Origin: CAVZLD01 sp963776055 | GTDB taxonomy: Bacteria; Planctomycetota; Planctomycetia; Pirellulales; Pirellulaceae | Length of the DNA stretch: 64,000 nucleotides | Direction: 5' to 3' | NCBI GenBank assembly: GCA_963776055.1 | Contig: CAVZLD010000001.1 | Location: 186,001-250,000, forward strand | Shown here: piece after piece, positions 48,389 through 58,149 of the stretch | Layout: each line of letters opens with the position of its first letter | How positions within the stretch are numbered: the first letter of the stretch is position 1 | Notes under the pieces: generated by a model | What the model was told of the DNA's origin: nothing | Seen by the model: only the letters and a program-made list of their open reading frames with translations | Database searches by the model: none | Program-made: the position numbers and the translations under genes

Positions 48389-49161
48389 TTAGCCGGTCAT
48401 TCCCCCGTCCACGGTCAAGACCTGTCCGGTCACGTACCCGGCCGCCGGGCTGGCCAGGAACAGGACGGCGGCGGCCACATCCTCGGGTTTGCCCAGTCGT
48501 TTGGCGGGGATCCGCTTCTTCGCCTCGGCGATAATCGCCTCGCCCAAGGTGGCCGTCATGTCGCTCTCGATGAATCCTGGTGCGACGGCGTTGATCGTCA
48601 CATTGCGGCCCGCCAGTTCTCGGCTGAGGCTGCGCGTCAGGCCGATCAGGCCGGCCTTGGAGGCGGAGTAGTTCGTTTGTCCCGGGTTCCCAATCAGGCC
48701 CGAGACGCTCGAGATGTTGATCATTCGGCCGCGACGTGCTCGCATCATGATGCCGGGATACCGCCCGGCACCAGAAAAAGGCGCTCCGCAGATTGGTGTT
48801 CAGCACGTCATCCCATTCTTCATCGGTCATTCGCGGCAGGAGCGTATCGCGCGTGATTCCGGCATTATTGACCAGGATGTCGATCCGGCCGGACTGTTCG
48901 GCCAACTGATCGACGACCTGATCGACGGCCTGACGATCGGTGACATCGCAGGGGCAGGCCAGGGCGGTGCCCCCGCCGGCTTCGATTGCCTGAACCGTCT
49001 CCGCGAGTTTTTCGACGCTGCGCGCGACGCAGGCGACCTGGGCACCGCTGTCGCCCAACGCCAGGGCAATGGCCTTTGCCCAGCCCGCGAGAGGCCCCGG
49101 TGACAATCGCCACTTGGCCTGAGAGATCGACTGTCAGCCCTCGTTCCGTCCGCTCCGTCAT
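48389..49161 (-). CDS. fabG: 3-oxoacyl-ACP reductase (frameshifted)
   Basis: NADPH-dependent short-chain dehydrogenase of fatty acid elongation. The cofactor loop is VAIVTGASRGLGK, then NNAGITRDTLLPRMTDEEWD. The catalytic Ser is in INISSVSGLIGNPGQT, with Tyr and Lys in NYSASKAGLIGLTRSL. It ends GQVLTVDGGMTG. Frame breaks lie near 49085 and 48755. The ATG at 49161 (MTERTERGLTV) gives normal length, about 256 residues. A longer spurious frame continues beyond the stop into acpP and is ignored. It lies between fabD and acpP. Confidence 0.95.
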
Positions 49162-49207
49162 GTTCGTATCGTCCTTTCGGCAACCGCCGCCTGCGGGGGC
49201 AGTGCGC

Positions 49208-50115
49208 CTAGCTGATATTGCTGCAGTTCACCGTTCGGTCAATGCGTCGCAGCAGGCCCCGCAGGACTCGGCCCGGCCCGACCTCGTAGAAGTTCGTGTA
49301 CTCTTCGGCCAGCAAATGACGCATCGAATCCTCCCACCGCACCGGGCTGACGACCTGTTGAATCAGCAGTTCACGGATCGCCTCCGGATCCTGATGCGGT
49401 TGCGCATCGACATTGGAGACCACGGGAATTCGCGGTTTCGCCAGGGGCACATCGGCCAGCGCCGCCGCCAGCTGCTCCACGGCACTCTGCATGATCGGCG
49501 TGTGAAATGCGCCAGCCACGGCAAGCGCCAGGACTTTCATCGCCCCTGCGCCCTCGGCCAACTCCACGAGCTCTTCGCAGGAGCCGTTATCACCCGAGAC
49601 GACGATGTTGCCGGGGCAGAGCAGATTGGCGATCTGCAGGACTTCCCCGGACGTCGCGCCTGGTCGCACAACTGTTCCACTTGCTCGCGTTCCAGCCCCA
49701 AGACGCTCACCATGCCGCTGGGCGTGGCATCGGAGGCGGCCTGCATCGCCTCTCCTCGACATTGCACGATCCGCAGCGCCTGGTGGAATTCGAGCACGCC
49801 GGCGAAGACCAGCGCGGTGTACTCGCCCAGGCTCAGACCCGCGGCCGCCGAAGCCAGCGTCAGCAACTCGGGTGACTCACTCCGCAATTGCTCGACTGCC
49901 GCCAGACTGCAGACGAACAGACCCGGTTGGCTATGGACCGTCGAGTCCAACACCTCGACCGGACCCTCGAAGCAGATCTCTGCCAGGTCGTAACCCAGGA
50001 TCTGTTCGGCTTCGTCAAACAACTGGCGGGCTGCCGGAAGCGACTCCGCCAGTTGCTGACCCATCCCGACCTGCTGGGCTCCCTGCCCAGGAAACAAAAA
50101 CGCCGTCTTGTTCAA
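49208..50115 (-). CDS. fabD: Malonyl-CoA-ACP transacylase (TTG start, one frameshift)
   Basis: Transfers malonyl to ACP to begin fatty acid elongation. The N terminus KTAFLFPGQGAQQVGMGQQL is canonical. The nucleophile motif is GLSLGEYTALVFAG instead of GHSLGEY, so the residue before the catalytic Ser is Leu, not His. Later motifs are VAGAFHTPIMQSAVEQL (catalytic His) and VSNVDAQPHQD. The frame changes near 49665. No ATG is near the conserved start; TTG 50115 lies 8 bases after the rpmF stop, which suggests coupling. Stop at 49208-49210. Confidence 0.93.
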
Positions 50116-50120
50116 GGCTC

Positions 50121-50303
50121 TTAGGTCTCTTCCATATCGACCACGTTGCGACCCATATAGTGGCCACACTTCGGGCAGACTGTATGAGTGGGAACCGCCG
50201 TGCTGCATTGGGTGCAGAAGCCCAGCTGTCGCGGTTTCTTCCGGTCGTGCGCTCGTCGACGACCGGTACGAGAATTCGAATGTTTGCGTTTGGGTACGGC
50301 CAT
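50121..50303 (-). CDS. rpmF: Ribosomal protein bL32
   Basis: 60-residue large-subunit protein beginning AVPKRKHSNSRTGRRRAHDR, the family N terminus. Zinc-ribbon Cys pairs in FCTQCSTAVPTHTVCPKCGH are intact, so this is the C+ (zinc-binding) paralogue. Placed between ruvB and fabD; rpmF next to fatty-acid genes is common. The stop is 5 bases before the fabD start. Confidence 0.97.
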   Translation of the reverse strand: MAVPKRKHSNSRTGRRRAHDRKKPRQLGFCTQCSTAVPTHTVCPKCGHYMGRNVVDMEET

Positions 50304-50421
50304 GGGGCACCTTACGGATCGTCGTCAGGCCGCGCACCTCTCACGGTCGCCGGCCCCGTCCTGGTAAACCCCGGATCTTAAGACCGTACTGGGTGACTGT
50401 CAACCGCGCCAGCTCGGCCGA

Positions 50422-51462
50422 TCAGGGGAACAGCCGTCGTTGCCCGGTCGAGGTGGGCTCGTCGGGTACCGGCAGCGGGAGATCCAGGTGTTGATACGAC
50501 CGGGCGGTGACGACGCGTCCCCGGGGGGTCCGCACCACCAGCTCGCTACGCAAGAGAAAGGGTTCCACTTCGTCGGCCAGCGTATCGGTGGCGGTATTCA
50601 TCGTATGGGCGATGGCCTCGACGCCAGCCGGTCCGCCGCCAAACACGCGAATGAGCGTCTCCAGGTATTTGCGGTCCTGGCGGTCCAGGCCGAGTTGGTC
50701 GATGCCGGCCATGGCCAACGCGGCCTGCGTGATCGAGAGGCGGATCGCGCCGTCGGCGCGGCTGGTGGCATAGTCGCGGACCCAGCGCAGCAGATTGTTG
50801 GCTACTCGCGGCGTCCCGCGGCTCCGGCCCGCGATTTCGCGCGTCGATTCCCCATCAATTCGACCGACAGCTTGACCGCGTTGCGGCGGACGATCTCGGC
50901 GAGTTCGTCGAGGCTATAGAAATCCAGGTGTTCGCGAATCTGGAACCGGTCGCGCAGCGGTGCCGACAGCAAGCCGGCGCAGGTGGTGGCGCCGATCAGC
51001 GTGAACGGCTTGAGCCACAGGTTCAAGCGTACGCGCGTTGGTTCCTTCCCCGTGGACGATATCGATTCGAAAGTCCTCCATGGCGGTATAGAGGTATTCC
51101 TCCACCGCCTTGGGCAATCGGTGGATCTCGTCGATAAACAGCACCGACCGTTCGTCGGCGTTCGTCAGATAGGGGATCAAGTCCTTCGGGGCTTGGAGGG
51201 TCGCTCCCGATGTCAACTGTACGTGGACCTGCATTTCCCGTGGCAGGCAGAGTGCGAAGGTGGTCTTGCCGAGGCCCGGGGGACCGTCGAAGAGCATGTG
51301 CCCAAGCGCTTCTTGGCGTTTCGTGGCGGCGTCGACGGCGATCTGCAGCCGCTCATACACCTCCCGCTGGCCGACCATTTCATGCATTCGCTGCGGTCGC
51401 AAGTCGCGTTCCGCATCGTCATTCGCCGGTGGTTGCGCTCCGAGGATCGGTTCCCGTGACAT
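50422..51462 (-). CDS. ruvB: Holliday junction branch migration helicase (frameshifted, net frame kept)
   Basis: AAA+ motor of RuvAB. MSREPILGAQPPANDD begins the protein, and DLRPQRMHEMVGQREVYERL is the N-terminal helix. Walker A is GPPGLGKTTFALCLP and Walker B SVLFIDEIHRLP. Sensor region IGATTCAGLLSAPLRDRFQI carries the arginine finger. The C-terminal winged helix contains GLDRQDRKYLETLIRVFGGG. Breaks lie near 51045 and 50815 and cancel, so the length of 347 codons fits. ATG 51462. Confidence 0.95.
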
Positions 51463-51566
51463 CAGTTGTCTTCCTTTGCAGCGAAATTCGTCACCGGTGG
51501 GGGCTCGCAAATGCCCGCCCTGCTTGGGCAGACTGGGGGCCGGTCGACCACGCTGTTCCGTTCTCG

Positions 51567-52209
51567 TCAGGACTTTGTGCCGGTCGGTTTGTGGCTTTGT
51601 TCGTAGATTGCCTGAATCAAGGATTCGACATCCCGGAACTTGTCCGACGTCTGCAAGGCCGCCTCCAGCAGGCGGCGCGAATCCGCCTCGGAATGCCCCA
51701 ACCCCCGCAGAATCTCGAACGTCTCGTCGACGATGTCGCGGCGCCGCCGCCGCATCCTGTGCCATTTCCTGCGCGACCAGCAGAGCGAACTTGGGCACTT
51801 TTCTTCGCAGTTTCGCGATGATTCGTTCTGCCGTGGCCGGACCGATTCCCGGAAGCGCGGCGAGCGCCTTGACGTCCTGTTCCTCAATCGAAGCAGCCAC
51901 TTCGGCCACCGGACGAACCATCGCGCGCAACGCCTTGCGGAAGCCAACCCCGTCGACCGAGCAGAATAGCTCAAAAAACTCCCGTTCCACCTCGCTCAGA
52001 AAGCCGACCAGGCGCGGCGTCAAGCGACCTTGCGCCGGATTGCCCTCCATATATTGGATCGTGTGCAAGCTGACCGTTTCGCCCAACCGGTTCTGCAGTT
52101 GCCGCCGAACGAACTCCGGGATGTAGGCCCGGTACTCGAACGCGTCGATCGCGATGGTCAACGAGTCATCGTGGACCGTCTGCACCTGACCGGTGATTTT
52201 CGTGATCAA
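51567..52209 (-). CDS. ruvA: Holliday junction DNA-binding protein (frameshifted)
   Basis: Tetrameric junction-recognition subunit. Domain I begins MITKITGQVQTVHDDSLTIA. Domain II has two helix-hairpin-helix motifs, VDGVGFRKALRAM and LPGIGPATAERIIAKLRRK. Domain III continues in another frame as EILRGLGHSEADSRRLLEAA and ends QAIYEQSHKPTGTKS, stop 51567-51569. The break is near 51745. The domain II frame happens to stay open into ruvB, but this is not a fusion. Upstream is ruvC, downstream ruvB, the usual ruvCAB order. Confidence 0.93.
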
Positions 52210-52331
52210 AGGAGCCCATCCTATTCATCGTGAGGCCTTCGGCGGTCGACAACTCGATTGGTTACTGCAGATCCGCCTCATTGTCTCGGCGGAAGCGGGA
52301 GCCGGCAAGTCGAACTTCCGCCCTCACGTTT

Positions 52332-52859
52332 TCACGGTTCTTCTGCCAGATAGAAATGGCACATGGCGACGGCGAGTGCGTCGGCGACGTCGGGTGGATC
52401 GGGAATGCCGGAAAGACGCAGTTCCCGCTGCACAGCCTGCTGGACCTGCGCCTTGGGAGCGCGGCCACTGCCGGTCAGGATTTTCTTGACCTGCGTGGCG
52501 GAATAGCCGATCACCGGGATCCCGGATTCGGCGGCAGCCAGGCAGATCACGCCGCGGGCGTGGCCCATCAGGATCGCGGTTCGCGGGTGGGCGTAGTGCG
52601 AGTACAGTTCTTCCAGTGCCAGGACCGGCGGGTTGTACGAGCTGCACGACTTCGCGAATGCCCTGGTGGATGCGCCTGGACTGCGCGGCGCAATGGCGGA
52701 GCCGTTTCCTCCGCGAACCACTCCGGCTTCATGGAGCTCGGAGCCCAGCGACCGTTGCCGGTCCAGCACACCGTAACCGGTGATTCGCAGCCCCGGATCG
52801 ACTCCCAGTACGCCGCCACCGGATGAGGCCTCCCTAGCCGGCCTTCCAGCCGGTCCCAT
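52332..52859 (-). CDS. ruvC: Holliday junction resolvase RuvC (frameshifted)
   Basis: Metal-dependent RNase H-fold endonuclease. The first catalytic Asp is in GGVLGVDPGLRITGYGVLDR. The Glu motif is LALEELYSHYAHPRTAILMG, then CLAAAESGIPVIGYSATQVK, and the last Asp cluster is PPDVADALAVAMCHFYLAEE. Breaks in the middle (about 52690 and 52635) compensate. ATG 52859 overlaps the end of cysS by about 26 bases; no closer start is visible. A short Arg/Pro-rich N-terminal extension precedes the conserved strand. Confidence 0.92.
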   Translation of the reverse strand: MGPAGRPAREASSGGGVLGVDPGLRITGYGVLDRQRSLGSELHEAGVVRGGNGSAIAPRSPGASTRAFAKSCSSYNPPVLALEELYSHYAHPRTAILMGHARGVICLAAAESGIPVIGYSATQVKKILTGSGRAPKAQVQQAVQRELRLSGIPDPPDVADALAVAMCHFYLAEEP

Positions 52860-54382
52860 CCTTACGGTCTTCCAAAGTGATTCCGATCTCGGTCAGGCCG
52901 TCGCGAATGCGGTCGGCCGTGGCGAAATCTTTGCGTTGTCGCGCTTCGGCACGTAGGGAGATCAAGCAGTTGCATCAATTGATCCACCAGAGCGTCATCC
53001 TCCTGATCGGATGACTGCCGGCGGTGTTTGAAACAAGCCCAGCAATCCGCTCAGTTCCTTGAGCGTGGTGGCGGCGGACTCGAGGGCGGCGATGCGGTTC
53101 GGCCTGACGTTGCTCCGTCTCCTCCAGGTTGTGCTGGTCAATGTATCGATTGAGCTGTCTCACGAGGTCAAACAGTTCGCTGACGGCTGCTCCCGTGTTG
53201 AAGTCGTCGTCCATTTTCTCCAGGAAAGCGGTTCGAATGCGGGTGACCTGTTCCAAGCAGGCGTCTTCGGTTCCTGGTCCGCCGCACGTGATCCCGGCGG
53301 CGCGGGTCGTGGGAGCTTGCAGCGTGTAGAAGGACTTGCCGCGAGATGCGTTCGTAGCGTTCGAAGAAACGATAGAACGTCTCCAGGGCGGTCCGTGCCT
53401 CGGCCAACGCGTCGTCGCCGAAGACGATCGTACTGCGGTAATGCGTGCGGAGCAGGAAGAACCGCAATCGCTCCCCGCCTTCCCGTTGGATCAGTTCCGC
53501 CAGGCCGCCGGCGCCTTTGGAACGGCTGATCTTCGATTCCACGTCGGCCGGCTGCTCCGCCTGTTCTCGCTCGCCGCGGCCCCCCACTTTGCCTGCGGCG
53601 GCGGAGGCTTTCATCAGGCCGTTGTGCAGCCAGTAGCGGACCATCGGGCGGCCGTGGCAGCATTCGCTTTGCGCGATCTCGTTTTCGTGGTGGGGAAAGA
53701 TCAGGTCCAGCCCGCCGCCGTGGATGTCGAATGTTTCTCCCAGCAGTTGGCGGCTCATCGCGGAGCATTCGATATGCCAGCCAGGGCGACCGGGGCCCCA
53801 GGGGCTGTCCCAGGACGGTTCGTCCGATTTGGCTCGTTTCCATAGGGCGAAATCGGCGGGGGCCCGCTTCCGGTCGGCCGTATCGCCGCCTTCTCCCTGG
53901 AGGCTGTCCGTGGTGCGGTTGCTGAGCTTGCCGTATTCCTCGTCCTTGGCCACTTCGAAGTAGACGTCGCCGTCCGATTCATAGGCAAAGCCGCGGTCGA
54001 TCAGTTGCTGGATGAAGTTGATAATGTCCGGCATGTGTTCGGTGGCCCGCGGCATCTGGTCGATCTGATCGACGCCCAGTGCGCGGAGGTTTGCCAGATA
54101 GTCTCGGTCATCTCTTCGGCGACTTGGGCCATGGGGATCCCGCGACGGCGCGACTTCGGCGATCAGCTTGTCATCGACATCCGTGATGTTGACCACCAGT
54201 GTGACCTGGTAGCCGCTATAGGTCAGGAAGCGTTTCAGCGTGTCGAAGATCACCGGGCCGACCATGTGGCCGATGTGGGCTTCGCGATAGACGGTCGGTC
54301 CGCACAGGTAGATGCCGACCTGGCCGGGCTGGACGGTACGAAACGGTTCCTTCTGCCGCGTCAGTGTGTTGTAGACGCGCAA
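52834..54382 (-). CDS. cysS: Cysteinyl-tRNA synthetase (frameshifted)
   Basis: Class I aminoacyl-tRNA synthetase. The zinc and HIGH region reads VGIYLCGPTVYREAHIGHMV. Further zinc ligands are in WHIECSAMSRQLLG and GGGLDLIFPHHENEIAQSEC. The KMSKS loop is KISRSKGAGG, preceded by a Lys/Glu/Gln-rich insertion (GKVGGRGEREQAEQPADVES) not usual in the family. Breaks lie near 53345, 53105 and 52975. The C terminus ends TADRIRDGLTEIGITLEDRK, stop 52834-52836. ATG 54382; ispF ends 92 bases upstream. Transcribed toward ruvC, which it overlaps. Confidence 0.94.
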
Positions 54383-54474
54383 CGTCTCGATCGGTTGGCT
54401 GTTCGACCGACGGCCGGTCGCTCTTCGTACCCGTCATGGCTCCTCCCTGCAGTCGTTTCCCATGAGTATCTTGA

Positions 54475-54994
54475 TCAGCCTGGTGCGGTCCTGCTTTCTT
54501 CCTTCGTAGCAGTGGATTGCAGCAGCACGACGCATTGGGCGGCGATGGCTTCCTCGCGGCCGATGGTGCCTACGGCCTCCCCCGTCTTGGCCTTGACGTT
54601 GACGTCGTGTAACGTCGACGTCCAGCAGTTCGGCCAGTCGTTGCCGCAGTGGCCGTTTGTAGGAGGCCAGTTTAGGTCGTTGGGCGAAGACGATGCAGTC
54701 GAGATTGCCAACCACGTAGCCGGCGGAATGGACCTCCTGCATCGCGGCACGCAGAAACTCGACCGAGTCGCGGTCGCGGTTCTCGCTGGCCGTATCGGGA
54801 AACCAATCTCCGATGTCTCCCCGCGCCAACGCTCCGAGCAGCGCGTCGGTGACGGCATGCAGCAGAACATCCGCATCGCTATGACCGACCAGATGCTGGT
54901 CATGGTCGATCGAGAGGCCGCCCAGTCGCAGCGGTCCACCGGGTGCCAGGCGATGCGTATCGTGGCCGATGCCGATCCGTGATCTCTCCGTCAA
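54475..54994 (-). CDS. ispF: 2-C-methyl-D-erythritol 2,4-cyclodiphosphate synthase (one frameshift)
   Basis: MEP-pathway enzyme forming MEcPP. The metal site begins RIGIGHDTHRLAPGGPLRLG (Asp and His ligands). The second ligand motif is LVGHSDADVLLHAVTDALLG, followed by GDIGDWFPDTASENRDRDS. Near the end a break at about 54605 leads to VNVKAKTGEAVGTIGREEAI, the family C-terminal motif, and the stop at 54475-54477. Length about 173 residues. ATG 54994. A minus-strand promoter lies about 35 bases upstream, and the gene heads the cysS-ruvCAB block. Confidence 0.95.
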
Positions 54995-55029
54995 AGTTCG
55001 CTCCCTCGCACGAGCGGCAAGCTGGGCGG

Positions 55030-55058
55030 ATTATAGCGAAAGCCCTGGCGGGCGACAA
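55030..55058 (-). promoter_or_regulatory. Promoter of ispF-cysS block
   Basis: Perfect TATAAT on the minus strand (plus-strand ATTATA 55030-55035), a 17-base spacer and TTGTCG (55053-55058, four of six). It would place transcription start about 30 bases before the ispF ATG. Confidence 0.55.
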
Positions 55059-55141
55059 CGCGACCCAACTCGCGAAATCCTCAATAGTTATGCCGAGGCA
55101 GCCGCCGCAGGCCGCGACTGTTCGTGGCTCCCGTCCGCTCC

Positions 55142-55147
55142 TATAAT
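55142..55147 (+). promoter_or_regulatory. Near-leaderless -10 element before the ABC exporter
   Basis: A perfect TATAAT ends 8 bases before ATG 55156. Transcription would start at or within a base or two of the ATG, implying a leaderless or nearly leaderless mRNA. No good -35 is present. Confidence 0.45.
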
Positions 55148-55155
55148 CGGCCGTC

Positions 55156-56158
55156 ATGTGCGTGATCAAGATCCAGGGGCTGCGGAAGTCGTACCGGGTC
55201 TACCAAAAGCGAGAGGGCTTGGGGGCTTCGCTGCGGGGGCTCTTTCGTCGTGAGTACCGAGACGTCGCAGGCGGTGCGGGGGATCGATCTGACGGTCGAC
55301 GGGGCGAGTTCGTCGCCTTTCTGGGGCCCAACGGGGCCGGCAAGACGACGACGCTGAAGTTGCTCTCCGGCGTGATCTACCCCACCGGCCGGGATCGGCG
55401 CCGTGTCTGGGACATGTTCCCTGGCAGCGGAAAACGCCTATCGGCGGCGATTTGCCCTGGTGATGGGGCAGAAGAATCAACTCTGGTGGGACCTGCCGGC
55501 GAATGAGTCCTTTCGGCTGCATCAGCAGATCTACCAGATCGAAAGCGGGGCATTTCAGCGGACCTGTGACGAGTTGACCTCGCTGTTGGGCGTGGCGCAC
55601 CTGCTGCGGCAACCGGTCCGCGAACTGTCGCTGGGCGAACGGATGAAGATGGAGCTGATCGCGGCGCTGCTGCATTCGCCCCAAGTGCTTTTTCTGGACG
55701 AGCCCACGATTGGTCTGGACGTGGTCGCCCAACACAACATCCAGCAGTTTCTGAAACACTACCAGGAGGAGCGGCAGACGACGATCCTGCTGACCAGTCA
55801 TTACATGAAGGACGTCGCCGCGCTGTGCCAGCGCGTCGTGATCATCGCCCAAGGGCAGATCAAGTACGACGGATCGCTCAGCGGCATCGTGGATCGATTC
55901 AGCCGGCACAAGCGCGTGACGTTGCTCTTTCGCCGACGGGCACCTTCCCGCAAAATCTGGATCAGTACGGCCAGTTGCTGCGGCTGCTGCCGCCCAAGGC
56001 GACACTGCAGATCGACCGGCAGCACCTTGCCCGATCGCTGGCCGAGATCCTGCGGCAGCACCTGATTGAGGATGTCAGCGTGGAGGACCCGCCGCTGGAA
56101 GAGGTGATTGCCGAGATGTTTTCGCAGGTAGACCAGGTCGACGGCGGCGCCCGCCTGA
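55156..56158 (+). CDS. ABC-2-type exporter ATP-binding protein (frameshifted)
   Basis: ATPase for the two permeases that follow. It has GEFVAFLGPNGAGKTTTLKL (Walker A), the signature LSLGERMKMELIAALL and VLFLDEPTIGLDVVAQHNIQ (Walker B). TTILLTSHYMKDVAALCQRV carries the switch His. The gene begins with IQGLRKSYRVYQKREG, and a C-terminal tail (LARSLAEILRQHLIEDVSVE) is typical of large DrrA-like exporters. Breaks lie near 55270, 55395, 55935 and about 56150. The stop is placed at TGA 56156-56158 in the shifted frame, which restores GGAGA before the next ATG. Substrate unknown. Confidence 0.85.
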
Positions 56159-56170
56159 GGAGACGACCGC

Positions 56171-57003
56171 ATGAGGGCACGCATCGCGACTTGGTGGACG
56201 ATTCTGCGGATTTCCCTGGAGGAACGGCTCGTCTACCGAGGCGACTTTGCCCTGGGTACGCTGATGCGGTTCCTGCCGATCGTGACCCAGATCTTTCTCT
56301 GGAAAGCGGTCTTCGATGCGGTGCCGGCGGTCCGGTTCCGCAGCGACGATCCGCGGCTATGTCTACGACGACTTCGTGGCGTACTACCTGCTGACGATGG
56401 TCACGCCGCGCATTTTCCAGCATGCCGGGCTTGGCCAGCGGGATCGCTCGACAGGTGCGCGACGGTGAGATCAAGAAGTTCCTGATTCAGCCGATCGATC
56501 TGCTGGGCTTTCTGTTGCTCAGCCGCGTGGCCCACAAGGTGGCCTATTACTCGGTCGCCCTCGGGCCGTTCGCCCTGGTCTTTTTTCTCTGCCGCGGCTA
56601 CTTCCAGGCCGGCTGGCCCGATCCGGTCACGCTGCTGGCATTTGCGGCGTCGCTGCTGATGGCGTTCGTGCTGGGCTTTTTCTTGGAGGCCACCATCGGT
56701 CTGGTCAGCTTCTGGCTGTTGGAGGTCAGCTCGCTGCTGTTCGTCTACATGCTGTTCAATTTCTTCCTGTCCGGACACATGTTTCCCCTGGACATGCTGC
56801 CGGAGCCCTGGCGAACGGTCGTGACTTGGCTGCCGCTGCAGTATCTGGCCTATTTTCCCTCCGCCGTCTTCCTGGGGAAGATCCACGGTGCAGCGCTCGC
56901 CCGAGGGCTGTTGATCCAGGCCGCCTGGGTCGTCTTTTTTATCGTCGGAAGTCGGGTGCTGTTGCGCCGAGGACTGAATCGCTACAGCGGATTTGGAGGA
57001 TAA
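56171..57003 (+). CDS. ABC-2-type permease, first (frameshifted)
   Basis: Six-helix permease subunit. RIATWWTILRISLEERLVYR begins it, then FALGTLMRFLPIVTQIFLWK. After a break near 56345 and 56425 it continues LASGIARQVRDGEIKKFLIQ, the conserved cytoplasmic loop of DUF990/ABC-2 permeases. Later helices include LEVSSLLFVYMLFNFFLSG and YFPSAVFLGKIHGAALARGL. The stop is at 57001-57003 and the next permease starts at 57007. GGAG lies 10 bases before ATG 56171. Confidence 0.83.
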
Positions 57004-57006
57004 GCG

Positions 57007-57874
57007 ATGGTGCGCGATGACCAACCTTCTTACTTCCGAGTGTTCTGACGACCATCATTCGCAACAGCCTGGTCCGCGACATGTCGTTTCGCTGGAACTT
57101 CCTCCTGGATTGTGTGTCGTCCACCTCCTGGGTGTTCATGAACCTGGGCTTCTATCTGCTGATTTTTCGATACGCCAATGAAATTGGTGCCGGAACCGGT
57201 TGGGGCAAGTATGAGTTCTTCGTGTTCCTCTCGACGACGATGTTCGTCAATAGCATCGTCCAGGCGTTGTTCATGCCGAGTGCCGAAGAGTTAAGCGAAC
57301 TGATTCGGACCGGCAGTCTGGACTTTGCCTTGCTGAAGCCGATCGATACGCAGTTCCTGGTTTCTTTTCACCGCGTCGAATGGTCCTCGCTGTCGAACTT
57401 CCTCGTGGGGCTCGGGTTGCTGGTGTACAGCCTCCTGCAACTGACAACCCGATCCGTATCACCGCTCACCTTGCATCCGATCGTCTTCCTGCTGTACCCG
57501 TTCTACGTCATCTGCGGGGTCCTGATCCTCTACTGCTCTGATGGTCAGCCTCGCCGCCACCAGCATCTGGTTGGGCCGGAACCAATCGCTGTACAACTTC
57601 TGGTTCTATATCACGAACTTCTCACGGTATCCGATGGAGATCTACGAGGGGGAGATCATCGGCACGCCGCTGCAGATGGTTTTTCACCTTCATCATTCCC
57701 GTGCTGATCGTGGTCAACGTGCCCGCTCGGCTGATGGCTCGACCGCTGCAACCGATCGGCAGCGGGCCCTGGTGGTTGTCGCTGTTCGCGATCCTGGCGA
57801 CGGTGGCGGCTCTGGTCTTCTCCCGCTGGGTTTTTGTCCGCGCTCTGCACGCCTACCGCAGCGCCAGCAGCTGA
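57007..57874 (+). CDS. ABC-2-type permease, second (frameshifted)
   Basis: Second permease subunit. From ATG 57007 it reads VRDDQPSYFRVF and, after a missing base in a CC pair near 57043, LTTIIRNSLVRDMSFRWNFL. The cytoplasmic loop is AEELSELIRTGSLDFALLKP, the same DUF990-type motif as in the first permease. After breaks near 57535 and 57680, the final part FIIPVLIVVNVPARLMARPL, then a helix and HAYRSASS, ends at 57872-57874. Heterodimer partner of the preceding permease; probably an exporter of hydrophobic or polysaccharide-like compounds, but the substrate is unknown. Confidence 0.83.
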
Positions 57875-58149
57875 ACGCGGTGACTTACGGCGTCCTCTGG
57901 GACGATTCCCGGTTCGCCGCCCAACTGCCCCCGAAAGATGCATTGAGCCGAGAATTTCCGGACTTCCGTTGGTCGTCCTGGCCCCTTGATCGCGCAGCCA
58001 TCCATAGGACGGATTCCCCTGCGTCCTTCTGCGACGCATCCGGTCCCAAGCGGTTCTCGCGACGGACCAGCCCTCCTTCCTCCCGGCGCAAGGCCGATGG
58101 CGGTAGAATTGATGGTTTGCCCAGTGAGTCTTGCGGGGAAGGGAAGCGG
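57875..58149. other. Gap between exporter and TIM-barrel gene
   Basis: No gene or clear terminator. TAGAAT near 58106 could be a -10 for the TIM-barrel gene, but no -35 is convincing. Confidence 0.4.

Noticed and set aside
47832..49106. Long frame extending fabG over acpP
   Set aside because: It matches FabG only in its first third; the rest is antisense-like junk over intact acpP and fabF.
50914..52209. Open frame joining ruvA and ruvB
   Set aside because: RuvA domain III is in a different frame with its own stop at 51567, and ruvB has a proper ATG at 51462; the through-frame is due to an indel near 51745.
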